NCBI GenBank assembly: GCA_945643635.1
Contig: CALZFC010000015.1
Span: 3,941,001-4,005,000, forward strand
Length of the DNA stretch: 64,000 bases
Direction of reading: 5' to 3'
Origin: Allodiplogaster sudhausi
Taxonomy: Eukaryota; Nematoda; Chromadorea; Rhabditida; Diplogasteridae
Shown here: in pieces, positions 48,437 through 62,184 of the stretch
Position numbering within the stretch: position 1 is the stretch's first letter
Layout of the letters: the number at the start of each line of letters is the position of its first letter
Translations under genes and position numbers: made by a program
The notes under the pieces: generated by a model
Database searches by the model: none
Told to the model about the DNA's origin: nothing
What the model saw: the letters and a program-made list of their open reading frames with translations, nothing else

Positions 48437-49235
48437 ACGAGGTCTAGATATTTCCATTAATTATGGGGAAAATAAAGTAGATCAGTAAAGCTGATCATTT
48501 GGATCATCTGGCCGCCTGAACGATTGTAAAGAACAAACACTTTCCAATCCCTTTTTCAACTGAAATGTTTTATTTCTGAATTTCTCGCAAACAAATAACA
48601 CCCAAAATAACGATTGACTGTATTTTTTCGCTTTTGAAAAATCATCAGCGGTCTCTTGATTAAAGAAAGGCGGTTTGACTGTTTCTCCAATAATTTATTC
48701 ATGTGGTGATCGCGTAGAGAGAGCACGTGGTGGAAGAATATAATTGATATGCAATAAACTTGGCATCGCTCTAATCTCCTTATCGCACTCAATAGAAGTG
48801 GTGCTTCCATCACTTCTCCATCGTTATCATCCTTCAGAGGCCTTTCCATAAAAATTCTTTGCTGCTCTTTTGATTCAGTATCCACTTTAAAAGTGCATTT
48901 CTGGATGCGAATCGTGCTCCGCCGCGCGCTTCAGCGAACCATGGCCATGGTATACGTGCAGAATGTGAAATGTCTTGGCCGCAGCAAAAAGGACATCGTG
49001 TCCCGTTCCTCCCGTCTCCGTGCCCTTCTCCATTGTTTTTACACGCAGTGGTTAGGAAGAGCTCTCTCGCTGTTCTGCTGTGAAGTAAACGGAGAGAGAG
49101 CCTCTGCAAGAGAGGCAGAGTGCAAAGATGTACCCGGCCATTCCATTTAGTTCTTCCTCGTCTGGCCTCCACAATCCACGTAGACTTTGTCGGGATGTGA
49201 TTATCTTTCTCTCTATCCTTTCTTCGCCCTCTTCT

Positions 49236-49281
<46 letters not shown>

Positions 49282-49606
49282 GTCTCTCTCTCCTCTTTCT
49301 AACTGTCTCTCTAGCTCACTCTCTCTCTAACTCGTATTCCATCTCTCCCCCGTATCACCCCTTGCGTTCAAGTCCACTTGGCCTTATGTGTGCTCCGCGT
49401 GTCCATCTGCGAGTTCTCGTTCTCAACTATCGCCAGGCATTCGCCACATCATCATCATGCAATGTCGCAATCGTCTCCGACCTTCCCTTTCTTTCCCTCA
49501 TCTCTCTCCCACTCTATGTCTTTCTCTAACCATCTCTCTCCCAATCTTTGCCTTTCTCTCCATTATCTCTCTCCCAGACTCTATCTTTCTCTCCCTCACC
49601 TCTCCC

Positions 49607-49644
<38 letters not shown>

Positions 49645-50301
49645 CTTTCTCTCCCTATCTCACGCAGGAGATTTCTTCCAGTATCTCTACGCATTAATGC
49701 TTGCTGATGTGGTTTGTATCTCTGCGTGTGAGTGTTGTAATCTCTCGCTCTTTCCATGGCTGACCATTGATGGTTTATAGTAACCAGGGCGAGTGAGTCG
49801 CAGCCGGAGGAGAGAAGAGTCGATACGTCTCGGATCTGAAGAATCCCTTTCAAACGCGCTCTATTCGAAGAACCAGACTCTCCCAACACTCGGTGCTCTA
49901 TCATATTTAACCTAATTGGTTTTGTTTAAATTGGATATAACAAAATGAGCTTTTGCAAAATATGTCTATTTGGAAAAGTAAATTGTAGTGATTGGACTGA
50001 AAGGGCTCTTTTCCTCAGCCAGATGTGCGGTGCTCAGTCGTCCTTGTTGGCGACCTCCTTCTCTTGTTGTTGCTAGAGGAGTGGACACCTCTTCGTCCAT
50101 TTTTCTACAGCATCACTCACTCTAGGTCTTCTTCGTTTCCAGCTGAGAAGTAGCGCAAGGTATTTTAGTTTTACTTTTTTTCTAAGGTGGAGAATCTCAA
50201 CATTATACTTTATTATCGCTTAATTTTTGTATGGTTAAAAACTCGCCTATTTTATTGCTCGCAGAATATTGATGTAAAAATATGTTTCTGAACGGTCAGC
50301 G

Positions 50302-51212
50302 ATGGGTGAGCCGAAGTCGTCCGCGAAGCCCCCGGGACCCCCTCCGCCTCCTCCGCCACCCCTGCCCTCCTCGCCCCCTCCAACTGGCACGGCTGCCAGA
50401 AGAGAGCAGAACATCACCCAGTCGGGAGGCCGACGACGGGTCATGAAGAAGGTCAACGAGCAGCATGCCACCGACATTCCCACCAAGTATGTCTTCTCTT
50501 TCTTCGCTCAAATACTACTTCTTCTGTTGCATTTCAAAATCCAGGCTCCTCAATACAAGTAGGTGCCGGATACTGGGTGAGGGTGGAGGAAAATTTGGGG
50601 TTGAGAGAAAATGACGAAGCATTCTTTTTTGCCTATATGGGTTATCCTGCTGGTTGTGGTTTGGTAAAATACATTGCACAACCTTTTCAAAGCTTGTGAG
50701 ACTTCACATTCGTGATTTACATGGACATGCGTGATCTTTTGGAGATGTACCATGATACTCCGTCTGAAATACGTTAATCTTTAGTATCGGTAGATGTTTT
50801 CTGCAGCAACAGGAATGTGGAGTGAGGAGTAGTGTCAAAAAGATTTTCTTCTGAACATTTGTTTCCTAACAACAACGCTATCTTGTATCCGTTTGTCGTT
50901 CCTCCTTTTTTCTTGTTCCAGTTTTGTCTTAATTTTGACAACGCTGCTCTCTCTTTCCCTCCCTCCCTCTCTCTCGCTTTCTCCCTCTCTTTCACCTTCT
51001 CTAACTTTCTCTTTCTCTTCCCTCACAATCCATGCTCTGCCGTCACGGTGACCGGTGCGGAGGAGCTCGCTTGCTCCAAATCCGCTTAATTCTATGAGCC
51101 TCAACCGCAGATTCTTTCTCCACTTTTTTTTATCTCTCGTTCATCGTCCAGACAACTTTTCTTTCTTCTCTGCATCTCTCTTCTCCCTCTCTTTCTGCTC
51201 CTCTTCCTAATC

Positions 51213-51256
<44 letters not shown>

Positions 51257-51260
51257 AACC

Positions 51261-51300
<40 letters not shown>

Positions 51301-51666
51301 GTGCATCAACACCCTCCTCTCCTCTCCATGCAAGTATTCACATGCCATTGAATGCCCACAACACTCTTCCTCTCTTACTGCTGCCGAATTACAGAGTTGC
51401 CGGGTCACAAAAGTTTTATATACGCGCGAGAGAGCGAATTTGAGCTGACAAAGCAGCTCAGCTGAAGATTCAGACACACGCACTGGCAGGCACCAGAAAT
51501 GTGGAGAGTAGAACCATGTTTTCGGAGGAGTTGTGTTCCATTTCTACATTGGAGGGATGATGGGAATTGGTCGAGAGTGCAAAGAACTCTCTTATTCACT
51601 TCAACAAGGAGGCAAGTTCGCGTTCTGCCAACATCGGGCTTTGCGATTACTCCGAACGCTTTCGAG

Positions 51667-51706
<40 letters not shown>

Positions 51707-54700
51707 CTCTCTTTCTCTCCCTTTCTTTTTCCACCACTGTTGTTGTCTTTGCTCTCCGTCTTCGATGAGACTTTGCTTGTCTTCCTTGTTCTTCTCTCTC
51801 GAGCCTCTAACTTTCTCTTCAAGCCTTTTTATTCATCAAAATTTCCTTATTTTTTTATCGGTCGCGTTGACAAATGCAGCGCGCTGTCATTGTCGTCATG
51901 GGCCAAACAAGAGAGGAGCTGTTCTAAAATGAGGAAGAGGAAGACTGGAAGGGAAACAAGCGGAGTGTGTTGCAGGGGGACTAAAAGAGAGATGAAATGG
52001 GAGGGGACGCTGACATATTATGGAATGCGAAACTGGAGAATGAATGTTAACGATTCAAACAGGAAATAAAGTCAGAGACCGAGGTGTCGTGAATGAAATG
52101 CATTTTAGGCCCTAAGAAGCAAGTAATAGGCAGTAATTTATCTGTTATTTATTATTTATTTATACATCGTTAAGATGTGACGACATAAAAAATAAATGGC
52201 GAGTCAACAAGTGTTCTGAAGGGGGAAGGGAAGGCCGCTCACGACATCGCCGAAACGGGAGTGGCAAGTTACCGGAGAGAGGGTGGACGAGGTCCCCTAG
52301 GAGGTGGCAAGGCACCATAGACTGCTGGTTTGGCTGCAGACATAATTCGGCGACGCGAGAACGGCTGCCGGTGGGGCCGGCCCTATGGCGATCGCGTCGT
52401 GACGACCTTCTCGACTCCGGATGCCGTGACTTCTTGTTGAGGGGAACGGGTTCAGACAGTAGTACGTAGACGCTTCAGACTTGGGGTCATCTTGGGAGCA
52501 AAGGGAGAACATCCGCACTCTACATGAAGAGAGAGGGCAAATGTTATATTTTCTTTTGGGGGTAAAATGGCTTTAGGTGCTCCAAAATTATTTCTTTGAT
52601 GTTCTGAATTTCGAGGAGACTCGCTGCTATCGTCTCTGAGTATGTCCTCTTCTACATTCCTCCTTGATTTCTTCACTCTTCTCTCTCTCTCTGTTTCTTT
52701 TTTCCTTCTCTCTCACGCCCTCTGTCCGTTTACCCCTCACGGGGAATCAGCCCATGCATTATCGCCCACACCCTTTGCACTGAATCGTGGGACTCAAAAA
52801 ATTTACACCGCCCACTAGTTCAGGAGGTCAACATGGCAAAGTCAGGTCATATTCGGAACTCTCCCCTAAAAGAATGCGGTTTTCAAAGTAAAAAGTCCAT
52901 TGAGTATCGGCGCAGAGTAATGCAAAGGGTAGTCCCGAATGGAAAACCCTTAAAGATTTCATTGATTACGGTAGAATAAATTTGCGTTTTATTCCCAAAA
53001 CCACCCCCCTTGCGGTGTCCGCTACAGGAGTGCCGACGTTTATGAAACGTCGCCTGGAGCCTCACTCGAGTGGTCTCACCAACTCCCCGTGCCCCTGCAG
53101 TCCTCGTGGAATGCGTGTGTTCTCGGGGTGAAAGTAGCTTCTGGATGACATGAGTGAACAGAGTCGAGCGGTTCTTCTTTCTCGACCAGAAATGTAGGCT
53201 GCTCTGCCCATCTAACAGTTAAACTTAATTGGCTGCAAGAGACGAATCTCTATGACCAAGTATTACCAATTTAAGTAATCAAGAGAGCTAAATTCGGCTG
53301 ATATCGATGGAAATAATCTTTTTCTTTCCTCCCAATTTTGAGTTACTTCGTAAAAAGCGCAGCAATCGAGCGTTAAACAACAAAGCGCCAGCCGCGAGGA
53401 ATGTAATCGGATTTTGATGATCGCATCCCCACAGAATGGGTCTCCTCCTCATTAGCATATTCTCTTCTATTGACCGTGAATAGCGCATGAAGAGAGAATT
53501 GGCAGGTGACGATATGTCTATTTTAGCATCTGCCCCTCTTCTACAATTCTTCTTTTCGCTTATTACTTATCGTACTTCATCAGTCCTTCCGAGCGCTTTC
53601 TGAGCAAAACTTTCTATTTTCCCTGGGAATGTTGTCTCTCTCTCTCTCTCTCTTTCTCACTCTCGCTTTCTCTCGCTCGCTCTCTCTCTCTCTGTCGCTC
53701 TCTGCCTGTCTGTGTCTGATTACGTCTTCTGTTCGTGGTTTTCTCTAGCCCATCTCTTTTGATTGTTCCCGGTGCGCTTTGTCGTGCCTCCCCTCGTCAC
53801 ATCCTGGCTACCAGAGTACGCCAGATCAAGAAGGAGTCTCTGCCATCGTCCAGGCATATGACCGTGGTATTCCATCGCAGACTCGAGAATCAGCTGACCG
53901 AGTCCTTCATCTTTCTTCTGCTCTTCTTTGTCAAGGCAGACTTGGAATGCCCCTTCAAGACCGCAACATCGACAGTCTTCAGAGAGGAGAGCGGCGTCAT
54001 GGGTTAGAACTCATGTGGGGCTGTTTGTACGAGTTCTCTTCCCTTATTGCTAACAGAGAGGAACGAAATCAAATCAGCAGCAGAAATACAATCAAACCAC
54101 ATTGTAAACCATTTCTCGCATACCTCAGCCTTTTTCTAAGTTCTTCCTCCTTCACTCTCGATTCACTCTTATCATATTATCCTGCTCATTTTATAATCAG
54201 AAGTGTCTCTTTGATTGATGGCAATCGATGGCCACAATTGTGGAGAGACGGGCCAGGCTCATGTGCTAATTGATGGGAAGAGATATGTCGTCGTCCCGTG
54301 CTGCATCGTGCCCTATCCTGTTATTTTCTACTATTTCTCTCCCCTCGGGTATTCTCTCTATTTCTCAATCTCTCTCTCTCTCTCACTCTCTGTCTATCTC
54401 TCACCTCAAGAACATAAGGGACGGTTCTCTTATATAGTATTAGCGATAAAAAACCGGAACAAATATTGCTTGGGAAAGTGGGCCCTGTCTTGAGATTTTC
54501 AATTTTTACTCTACTACAATATTCGTCCTGTTTCAAAACTGGTGCTTATTTTGAGAAATTCTGGTAAATTATTGAGTTATCATATTGGCGCATAGAGAAT
54601 TTCGATTTCGGGGTCTCCCCAATCAATTCCTCCTGATCATGGTCATGTGAGTTGTGTGTAGTCAGGAATCAGGATGTCGCATGACACTCGGGAGGAATCC

Positions 54701-55148
54701 GGGAGGAAGGCGCCTGATGCATTCCAGCCGCGTGCACATGCAGGCATGCCAAGTGAACAGACAACTTATGAGAGAGAGAGAGAGAGAGTACACAAAGGAG
54801 TGAGGCTTTGCACTCCTCCTCCATTCATGTGATCGGAAGCAGCAAGTCGATGCTTGCCATTGCCCATGGGTTATGCTTCTTCCAATGCCTATAATGTTAG
54901 AACTTGTGGTGTAAGGGCAGGCATCATTTGAACAGCAAGGATGCCTTTGTCCGTCCGGATCAGTTTTGGAAGTATGGATATTGGAGTGGGTCATTGTTAA
55001 GAGACACCTTGATGCGTACATACCAGAGAAGGCGGCTCCTCTTTTACTGCAGTCTGGAGCATTTCATCCAGTTCGAGATCATTGCTCTGTCACAACCCTT
55101 ATGCTAATATTCGGCGAGGCGCGTGATTACGGGGAGCACTCTTTTATC

Positions 55149-55180
<32 letters not shown>

Positions 55181-58100
55181 GTCCTACTTATGATTCTTCT
55201 AAACCAATTGGTATGAGCTTCCTACCTCTTTTCCCTGACTTCTAATTCCTGGCGCCAAGCGGCGGCTGATGCCCTTGCTTATCACTGTATGTTAAGGAGC
55301 AAGACAACGTTAGAGAGAGAGAGAGAGAGAGACACACACACAGGGAGAGAGAGAGAGAGGGAGAGAGATGGCGCTCTCAGTTGCACTGGAAGAGGAGTTG
55401 GACGGCATTCTCAGCCGAGAACTAGTGACGTCAGTGGCAGATGCGTAACTGGACTCGAGACGTGTTTCGGGTGCTGTTTCATAATCGAGCTCCTTGTGGG
55501 GATGCGGGACATTCCCATGAGGCGGGCTGCATGGAGGATGGAATGCCATTTCTTTGCAGCTTATCATTCTCTTATCTGCTCAGTGCTCCCAGTCTTGAGG
55601 GGAGTGCACGGTGACGGAGGAACGTTTTAGCAACTTGTGATTTTGGTTTTTTTTTAGCAACGAAACGTAGAGTTTTCCCCCAGGGACTGGAAATAAGTTT
55701 TTTTTTAAAGCCGTTATTCTTCTCCGGGCAACGCAAGATAAATTAATACGAGGGAAAAAAGCATCTGAGTGATCTAACGGATTGCCGGTGTTTCCCTTCC
55801 AGGGATGTGTCGTGACTGTGAGTAGATGAGATCATGAAGTGTGTTGTAAGGCGCGCTTTGGCCTTGACAAAAGAATGAGCGAGCCTTTCATCCATCTTTT
55901 AATCCGTGCTCGGCTCTGTCATTTTCTAGTGTACCGGTCTGTTTGCGAAAGAAAAAAACCTTGGGATGTACGAAGAATAGGCTGCTCACCATGAGAGCAC
56001 TGAGAACTTGCATGTCAAGGCAGCCTAACTTTGATGTTTCTGTTGCCTGGTCTGCCTGAACTCCTTTTTTATTTCTTCCCTTCCTCAGCTGACTGAGAAC
56101 AACATTCATTTTCTCCACTACAGAATACGAAAAAGAAAAGGAGTTTTTATCAGTTACTCTTTTCTCTTTCTCACTACGATGATCAGTACCCTCCTTACAA
56201 TTGATGTGAATGGACTGATAAATGGCACCTTCCTTTGCTTGTAGTCATTCTGCAGTCGAGGAAATTCTAGAGTTAAACGTGCAGAATTGTTGGGAGGTGT
56301 TCCTGAAAAATGGGACAATTGGAAAAAATACGCTGCCTTTTCTCAGCTTTGTTTCGTTGTCTTGCTTCTCTCAGCTTCTCGAGAGAACAAAATGATTCAG
56401 CCGGAGTAAATGGAAAAATGAGTATGTAATCAACACATTAATTCGGCGTAAAGGAATTTGCGGGTTTTTAAGTTGTTTAGTTAGAAGGAAGATTTAAACA
56501 AAATTCCTATAATTGCTATAGTGGTTTAAAAAATTGCATGGTAAACAATTAGAAGAAATGTGTACTTTGCAGTGGCTCGAATTGGCTGTCAGGCGAGGAG
56601 CGGTCACGACTGGAGGCAGTGCAGAGGGACTGGAGACAGTCTCGGCCGATCAAGGGCGGATATGCCAATGTACAGTATTCTCACTACGGCTACAGTATTC
56701 TTGAAACTAAAAGAGAGCATTCCCTTTTTTCCATAAATATTCGCGAAATGATGTTAGACCGATGCTAATGAGAGCAAGTACAGATATTCTTCAGACATTG
56801 CAGCCGTGGAGAACTCGGCTTCAGTCTACGAACTTGGCGGGGCCCGTCCCGGCAGCCAGCGGAGGAGAGACTGCGACTGTGAACTCCTCTCCGTCTGAGA
56901 CAGAGGCTCATCTCTCGTCCAGTGCACCCTGCAAAGAAAACGGCCAAGGCAAGCTTTCTCTTTCGAATCAAGCATACTCAACAAGAAAATTTGGCCTCAC
57001 TTCCTAGATAAATTATACTTTTTATTCATGCATTCAGTATTTTTAAAATAAAGTCTACCCATTAGGCTGTTGAGGTCTTGCTCAATCAGCGCTATCTGAA
57101 AGCGCCGCTGCCATCGGTTCAGATTCACAGCTTTCTTCATCTTCAAGCAAAAGCGACAAGGTGTCATTTTAATTCTTCTGGTACTCTGATCTATTTCACT
57201 ATATACGTAATCAGTTATTTTATTAAATATGAAACAGTACATGAGAGAAGATTCAGTCGATATAGTCATTGTAATTTCTTTGCCTGTAATATCGGATTCT
57301 CTCTATGGCAGAGTGGTCCTCGTTCGCCCCTTTTGAACGGTGGCGGGGTTGCAAAGAAGACAACAGCGGTTGTAACTCCTTCGATCTTCGACAGGCCAAG
57401 GTATGTATCATTCAAATTGTTCGTCTAAACAATTTAATGGTAAAAACAAGACCGGTCTTGCTTGTGGTTATTTTTAATGCTAAGAATTCATTCTTTTCGA
57501 CATATTGTTGAATCATGATTTACTGCTAATTGGGGAATTATGATCTTCCATCATCTTCTTTGGATTACTAAGGGGATCTTTACCCTGTTTGCTTTCTCCA
57601 TACGAAAGCGCGTTTGAACATGACCACGTGGTTGATGTTGAGGTTGAGGAAGTTGTTCTTTCTTTTTATTTTGGTGCACGAATAAGTATTTGTTGGTGTT
57701 TTGGCACGCAAGCATCCTAACTCCTCAACCAAATGTGGGAGGGCTAGAAGGTGAGAGTGAGAGATTGAGTGAGAGATGGAAGAGCAATAAGAAATGAAGG
57801 AAAAAGAGTTAATTGATTTCCAGTGAGCAGCGAGTGAATGAAAGGGAAAAAACAAGGTAAAAGTTCGAGAAAGGTGTGGTGTGAGAAACATGTGGAGAAC
57901 TAGTTTGAATAGGTTGCAAAGGGGCTTTCTGTGTACTTTTCGTGGTCCCTTTCCCTTTCGATACTTGACACTTCATGCGTGCGCTTTCAATTCTATGTGT
58001 ATCTGCTAGCTTTGGAAAATCCTACTTTTGTAGCCTTTCAATGCTTGGCTAACTGTTCTTGGTTACCCATTTGCTCTTGCCTTCTAAAATCCCTTATAGT

Positions 58101-61100
58101 TTTATTACTTGAGCTTATTCCAAACGCTTGGTTGTGGCATTTGTGAAGTTCCAGTATCTTACTGATGTAAAAGAATCTATGAGTTCTCTCCTTCCAGAAC
58201 CTTTCCCCATGTTTCCTCGATAACCCCTGCCAGCTGTTACTTTTTAAGACTGTCATGATGAATTGGCTCTCACTCGAATGGCATGTACCTCCCTGACCTC
58301 TCTCCTCATTTTCCATCCACAGCCACTTTATCCCCCTCTCGTAGTCTATCTACAAGTATTTTTATTCACTTCATTTACTCTGCAACGAGATTGCGGTTAA
58401 ATCCTCCATTTCGCTGTAATTCTCAGCATGTATGGACTTTGGAGGCCAATCTTCGGCGCCTTCGAATTCTTCCTCGCAACAGTTTCTCTCTCTCTCTCTC
58501 CCTCTCTCTCTCCCGCTCTCTCTCTCTCTCTCCCGCTGTCTCTCTCTCCATTATTTTCTGTTATATTCAAACCTCTCTTCTCTCTCATGATTCCATCATT
58601 TTCAATAAACACACTCTGGTATTAGATTTCTTTGATAGAATCCCTCTTTGCTGACCTGAGAAGAGAACTATCATCTGATCAGCTTTTTCCAAATTCATTC
58701 ATTTCTTTCAGTCTGCACTGTTATCACCGTTTAATCCGTTAACCTTCTCGTCCGCGATAAGCAAATCGTGGCTTGAAAAAAGGATTGCAATATGCAGCTT
58801 GAATCCGTGGCAGTCTGAGAAAGAAAAGATTCTTTCCTTTCACTCATCATGCGTTTCGTGCCCGAACCAGGCATCCTTCGCAAGATCTCGGCATCGAGCA
58901 GGTGAGCTGACGAATTCTTCTTGGTGAACCAAGTGTTATTGTCAGCAGAGTTTATGTTTACTTAAAGGTACGACTCCCGTTTTCTCGTTTCTACTTTTGT
59001 AGTTGCTTGGGTCCATTGCAAGAATTTGGTGGTATTTGAGAGAACATGGCGAGAAGGGCAGAGAAAATTGAGAGATACTTGTATGGGAAGACGATCGCAG
59101 GTCGCCTTGTGCTTGCGGGCGAGACACGTGATGGCATGTAAAGAAACAGAGAAGGCTCGAGCAGGTAATGAGGAGAAAAAGTGAAGTCATTGAGCATGTG
59201 CTATTTTTCTTGATCAGGGATGGGTTATAGGATTACTGACGCTGAGATCAACGACAACGTTGTATGTCTGCCTTTCTGTGCCTTGTCAAAACATCAACTA
59301 GTCGGAACTTGTTCCCTGAAGATTTGTTTGGCTCTCCTTTACTGCTCTCCACAGTTCCTACCACTTGGGATGGGCAGTGACGCTAGGGCTCGGAAACAAT
59401 TTCCTGGCAGGCCACGAAAACAAGTGGGTTGCTCTTCAAGATTGTTCACGGTGACACACGCGACACTGTAGATAATGACTGGATGACCAGGTGAGAGAGA
59501 GAGAGAAAGAAAGAAAGCGAGAGAGAGAGAGAGAGAGGAAGAAATGGAGGAGTAAGGAATGGAGACAGCGAGAGAGTGAAGTAAGTGATGGACAGCAACA
59601 GTGATTGCACCTTTGATCACCCACAGGAGTGTCTCTCGGCCCAAGATCAGAACGGATTATCGCGGATTTGTGCCAAGTGGAATTGGATGGATTGGTATGA
59701 TCACGCGTGCTTTTGTTAGCAAGGTTGCTATTCTCGCTCTTTTCATTGCCACGCATCGTCTATCATGACTTCTGGCAATTTTCTGTCCTTTATCACTCTC
59801 ACCCCTCCTGTTTTCTCTCTCTCTCTCTCTCTCACTCGCTCTATATTGTGTATTTATACTCTCAGCTGCTTTCATCACCTCGTCACCTGACCTCACTACG
59901 CGTCGGGGAGCATCCCGAATCTTTTACGTGCACGTGAATTGCTATCTTTCTCCGTGTGCTTGGTCTCTCTCTTCCTCTCTTTCTCTCATTTCTCTCTACC
60001 ACTCTCTCCCTCTCTCTCTCTCTCTGCTTCTTCTCACTCTTTCTCTCTCTCCCGCTGCTTCTCCTCACACTACTTCTCCCATTTCCTACATTCCTTTCAC
60101 TCTAGTAGCACTGCCATTCGTATCCGGATATCATTCTTTTCTCGTCTTCCCAATCTCAGGACTTTGGCCGGAACTCTCAGCAGCTCATCAGTCGTTGATT
60201 ATCTCGACGTCTTTCTGTCGTTGTGTGTCATTCTTTTCTTCTTGTATTGCTTTCTCCTGCCTGATTCTCTCCCCTCGGCAGTTCTTCCTGTCCCTCCGTC
60301 GTCATGTGAATGGGCAGATTCCGCCGCCTGGTCATACAACTATGCGCCAAATTGTTAGTCTTCTCGTCCAGGGCAGGTGGACATCAAGTTGTTCGATCTC
60401 ACAACCTTGCGGTCAAAAGACACCATGGTAAATTGATTGCCACAAGCAACACCGGAATTGAATTATATAGCCGTTCCTGCGAATGTTTTAGTTTTATAAA
60501 AATTATGAGCACTAATTTAAGGATTCAGATGATTATAACCAATTAGTAAATTGTTTCTATTAGGCAAACTGCGAAGGTTCCTCCTACAGCGGCTACTGCT
60601 TCGGTCGCGGCTGGTCCATCCGCGTCTGGAGCCTATGCAACCCATGATGAAACAAGCAGCACGCTTGCCTCCTCATCTGCACAGCCGAAGAAACAGACGA
60701 CTGCTGCCGCTCCTGACGCGCCGACTGCTGCTTGTCAAGCGCCTGCCTCCGCTGCAGCCGTCGCCGCACCCACCGCGGAGAAGCCTCCTTTGCCCGGTGC
60801 GCCGCCCGCGCCCGATGCACAGACTCAACCCACCAAAGGCGGCGACGAGGAGAGGTGGTTTGCTCACTATTCAAATAAGCAAATATTAAGATTGAGAGAG
60901 AGAGAATAAAGCTAGTTTCTTGAATTTGACAGTTAGAGTCCTTCATGGCCAAGCATTTTCTATCGATCTTTTTTGAAGGTTGCGTCAAGCGGATGAAGCA
61001 GCGACTGCCGCGGCCGAAGCGGCAACGCTGGAAGAAGCGGCGGCTGCCAGCGCGGCAGCCGCGGCCAGCTCTGCCGCTGCAGCCAAGGCGGAATCGGAGA

Positions 61101-62153
61101 AACGAGCACAGGCACAGCAGGCGGATGAGGACATCGAAGCTCAAGAGAAGCCGATCGACAAGAGTCCAGGTGCGCGGCTTCGATTGTTACCTTGACAGTT
61201 GAAATCAAAGTTGAGATTGCTGAAAAAAAATTCAAATCTTCCCTCTGGGTTACTTAATTTTTGTAATGACAATTGGCCTCTAATTGTAAAGTATTTGGGG
61301 TTATTTATCAGCCCCTCTATAAAAGTAGAGAACCGGCATTTGAACCACCGTCTCATTCTTTAAGCTGACATTGCATGGTTCGCACATTTGTTCTCGCCTT
61401 TTCTCTTCTTGCACAAATCAATACTTTTCTCTCTTTCATTCATCTCAAATGTGCTACGTTCTTGTATATAGTTTGCTTCCACATTCTCTAATTTGTAAGA
61501 GACTCTTTTAATATGCCGATTGACCACTCTTGTTGCTCAAGCACACCACAAATGCTCAGCATGCCATGACAAAGCTTTGCGCCAAGAACTATCAGTCCAA
61601 ATTGGCACTAGATCCTTTAAAGAGGTCGTCAATATGCGTTTAGATTGAATGAATATTCCTCAAGGTCGTTCAGTTTCATTTTCGCGATCGCAAAAAACAT
61701 GAATAGTAAGTAAGATTACGGGTGTCTGATGTCATTCTTTGTTCGGCCACTCAATGTCACACCCCTTCCAATTCATCACAACTCTCCACTCTCTCGCCAC
61801 CCCAACCTATCAATCGCACTGCCTATGCACCAGCCATCTACGGGCATTAGTTTCACTCCGTCGCCTACTCTGCAAAGAAAACTAGGAAGCGCATTCCGGC
61901 TCACCCACCAAAATTCCGTTTGTGATGAATGTTAGATGGCTTCTCATTTGCCATGCTGACAACTCTGCAGTCAATATATTCCTTTATTTCATGAGAAAGA
62001 ATATCATTTCTTCTATTTGCAGATGGCCGCTTCCTCAAGTTCGATGAGGAACTCGGACGGGGATCCTTCAAGACTGTTTATCGGGGGCTGGACACCGAAA
62101 CGGGTGTTGCCGTCGCGTGGTGCGAATTGCAGGAGAGCAAGCTCAACAAGGTC

Positions 62154-62184
<31 letters not shown>

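Larger units (their letters stand above)
43199..50301. other. 7-kb repeat-rich spacer between phosphatase and WNK genes
   Basis: Divergent arrangement: phosphatase on minus, WNK on plus, so both promoters should lie in it. Most of it consists of GA- or CT-biased DNA with microsatellites and a short miniature element at 48271-48436. Open frames of up to 140 codons are Arg/Glu or Ser/Leu-rich artefacts. Short, more balanced frames near 46220-46500 (minus) and 48834-49172 (both strands) could not be joined into genes. Confidence 0.45.

Noticed and set aside
50302..50486. A synaptobrevin-like SNARE gene start (polyproline N-terminus)
   Set aside because: No R-SNARE motif follows; the phase and composition fit the N-terminus of the downstream WNK model better.
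53756..55630. Several balanced 50-90-codon frames in WNK intron 1 that resemble exons
   Set aside because: Each can be read in more than one open frame and I could not build a chain with convincing splice sites or family similarity; kept only as a remark on the intron.
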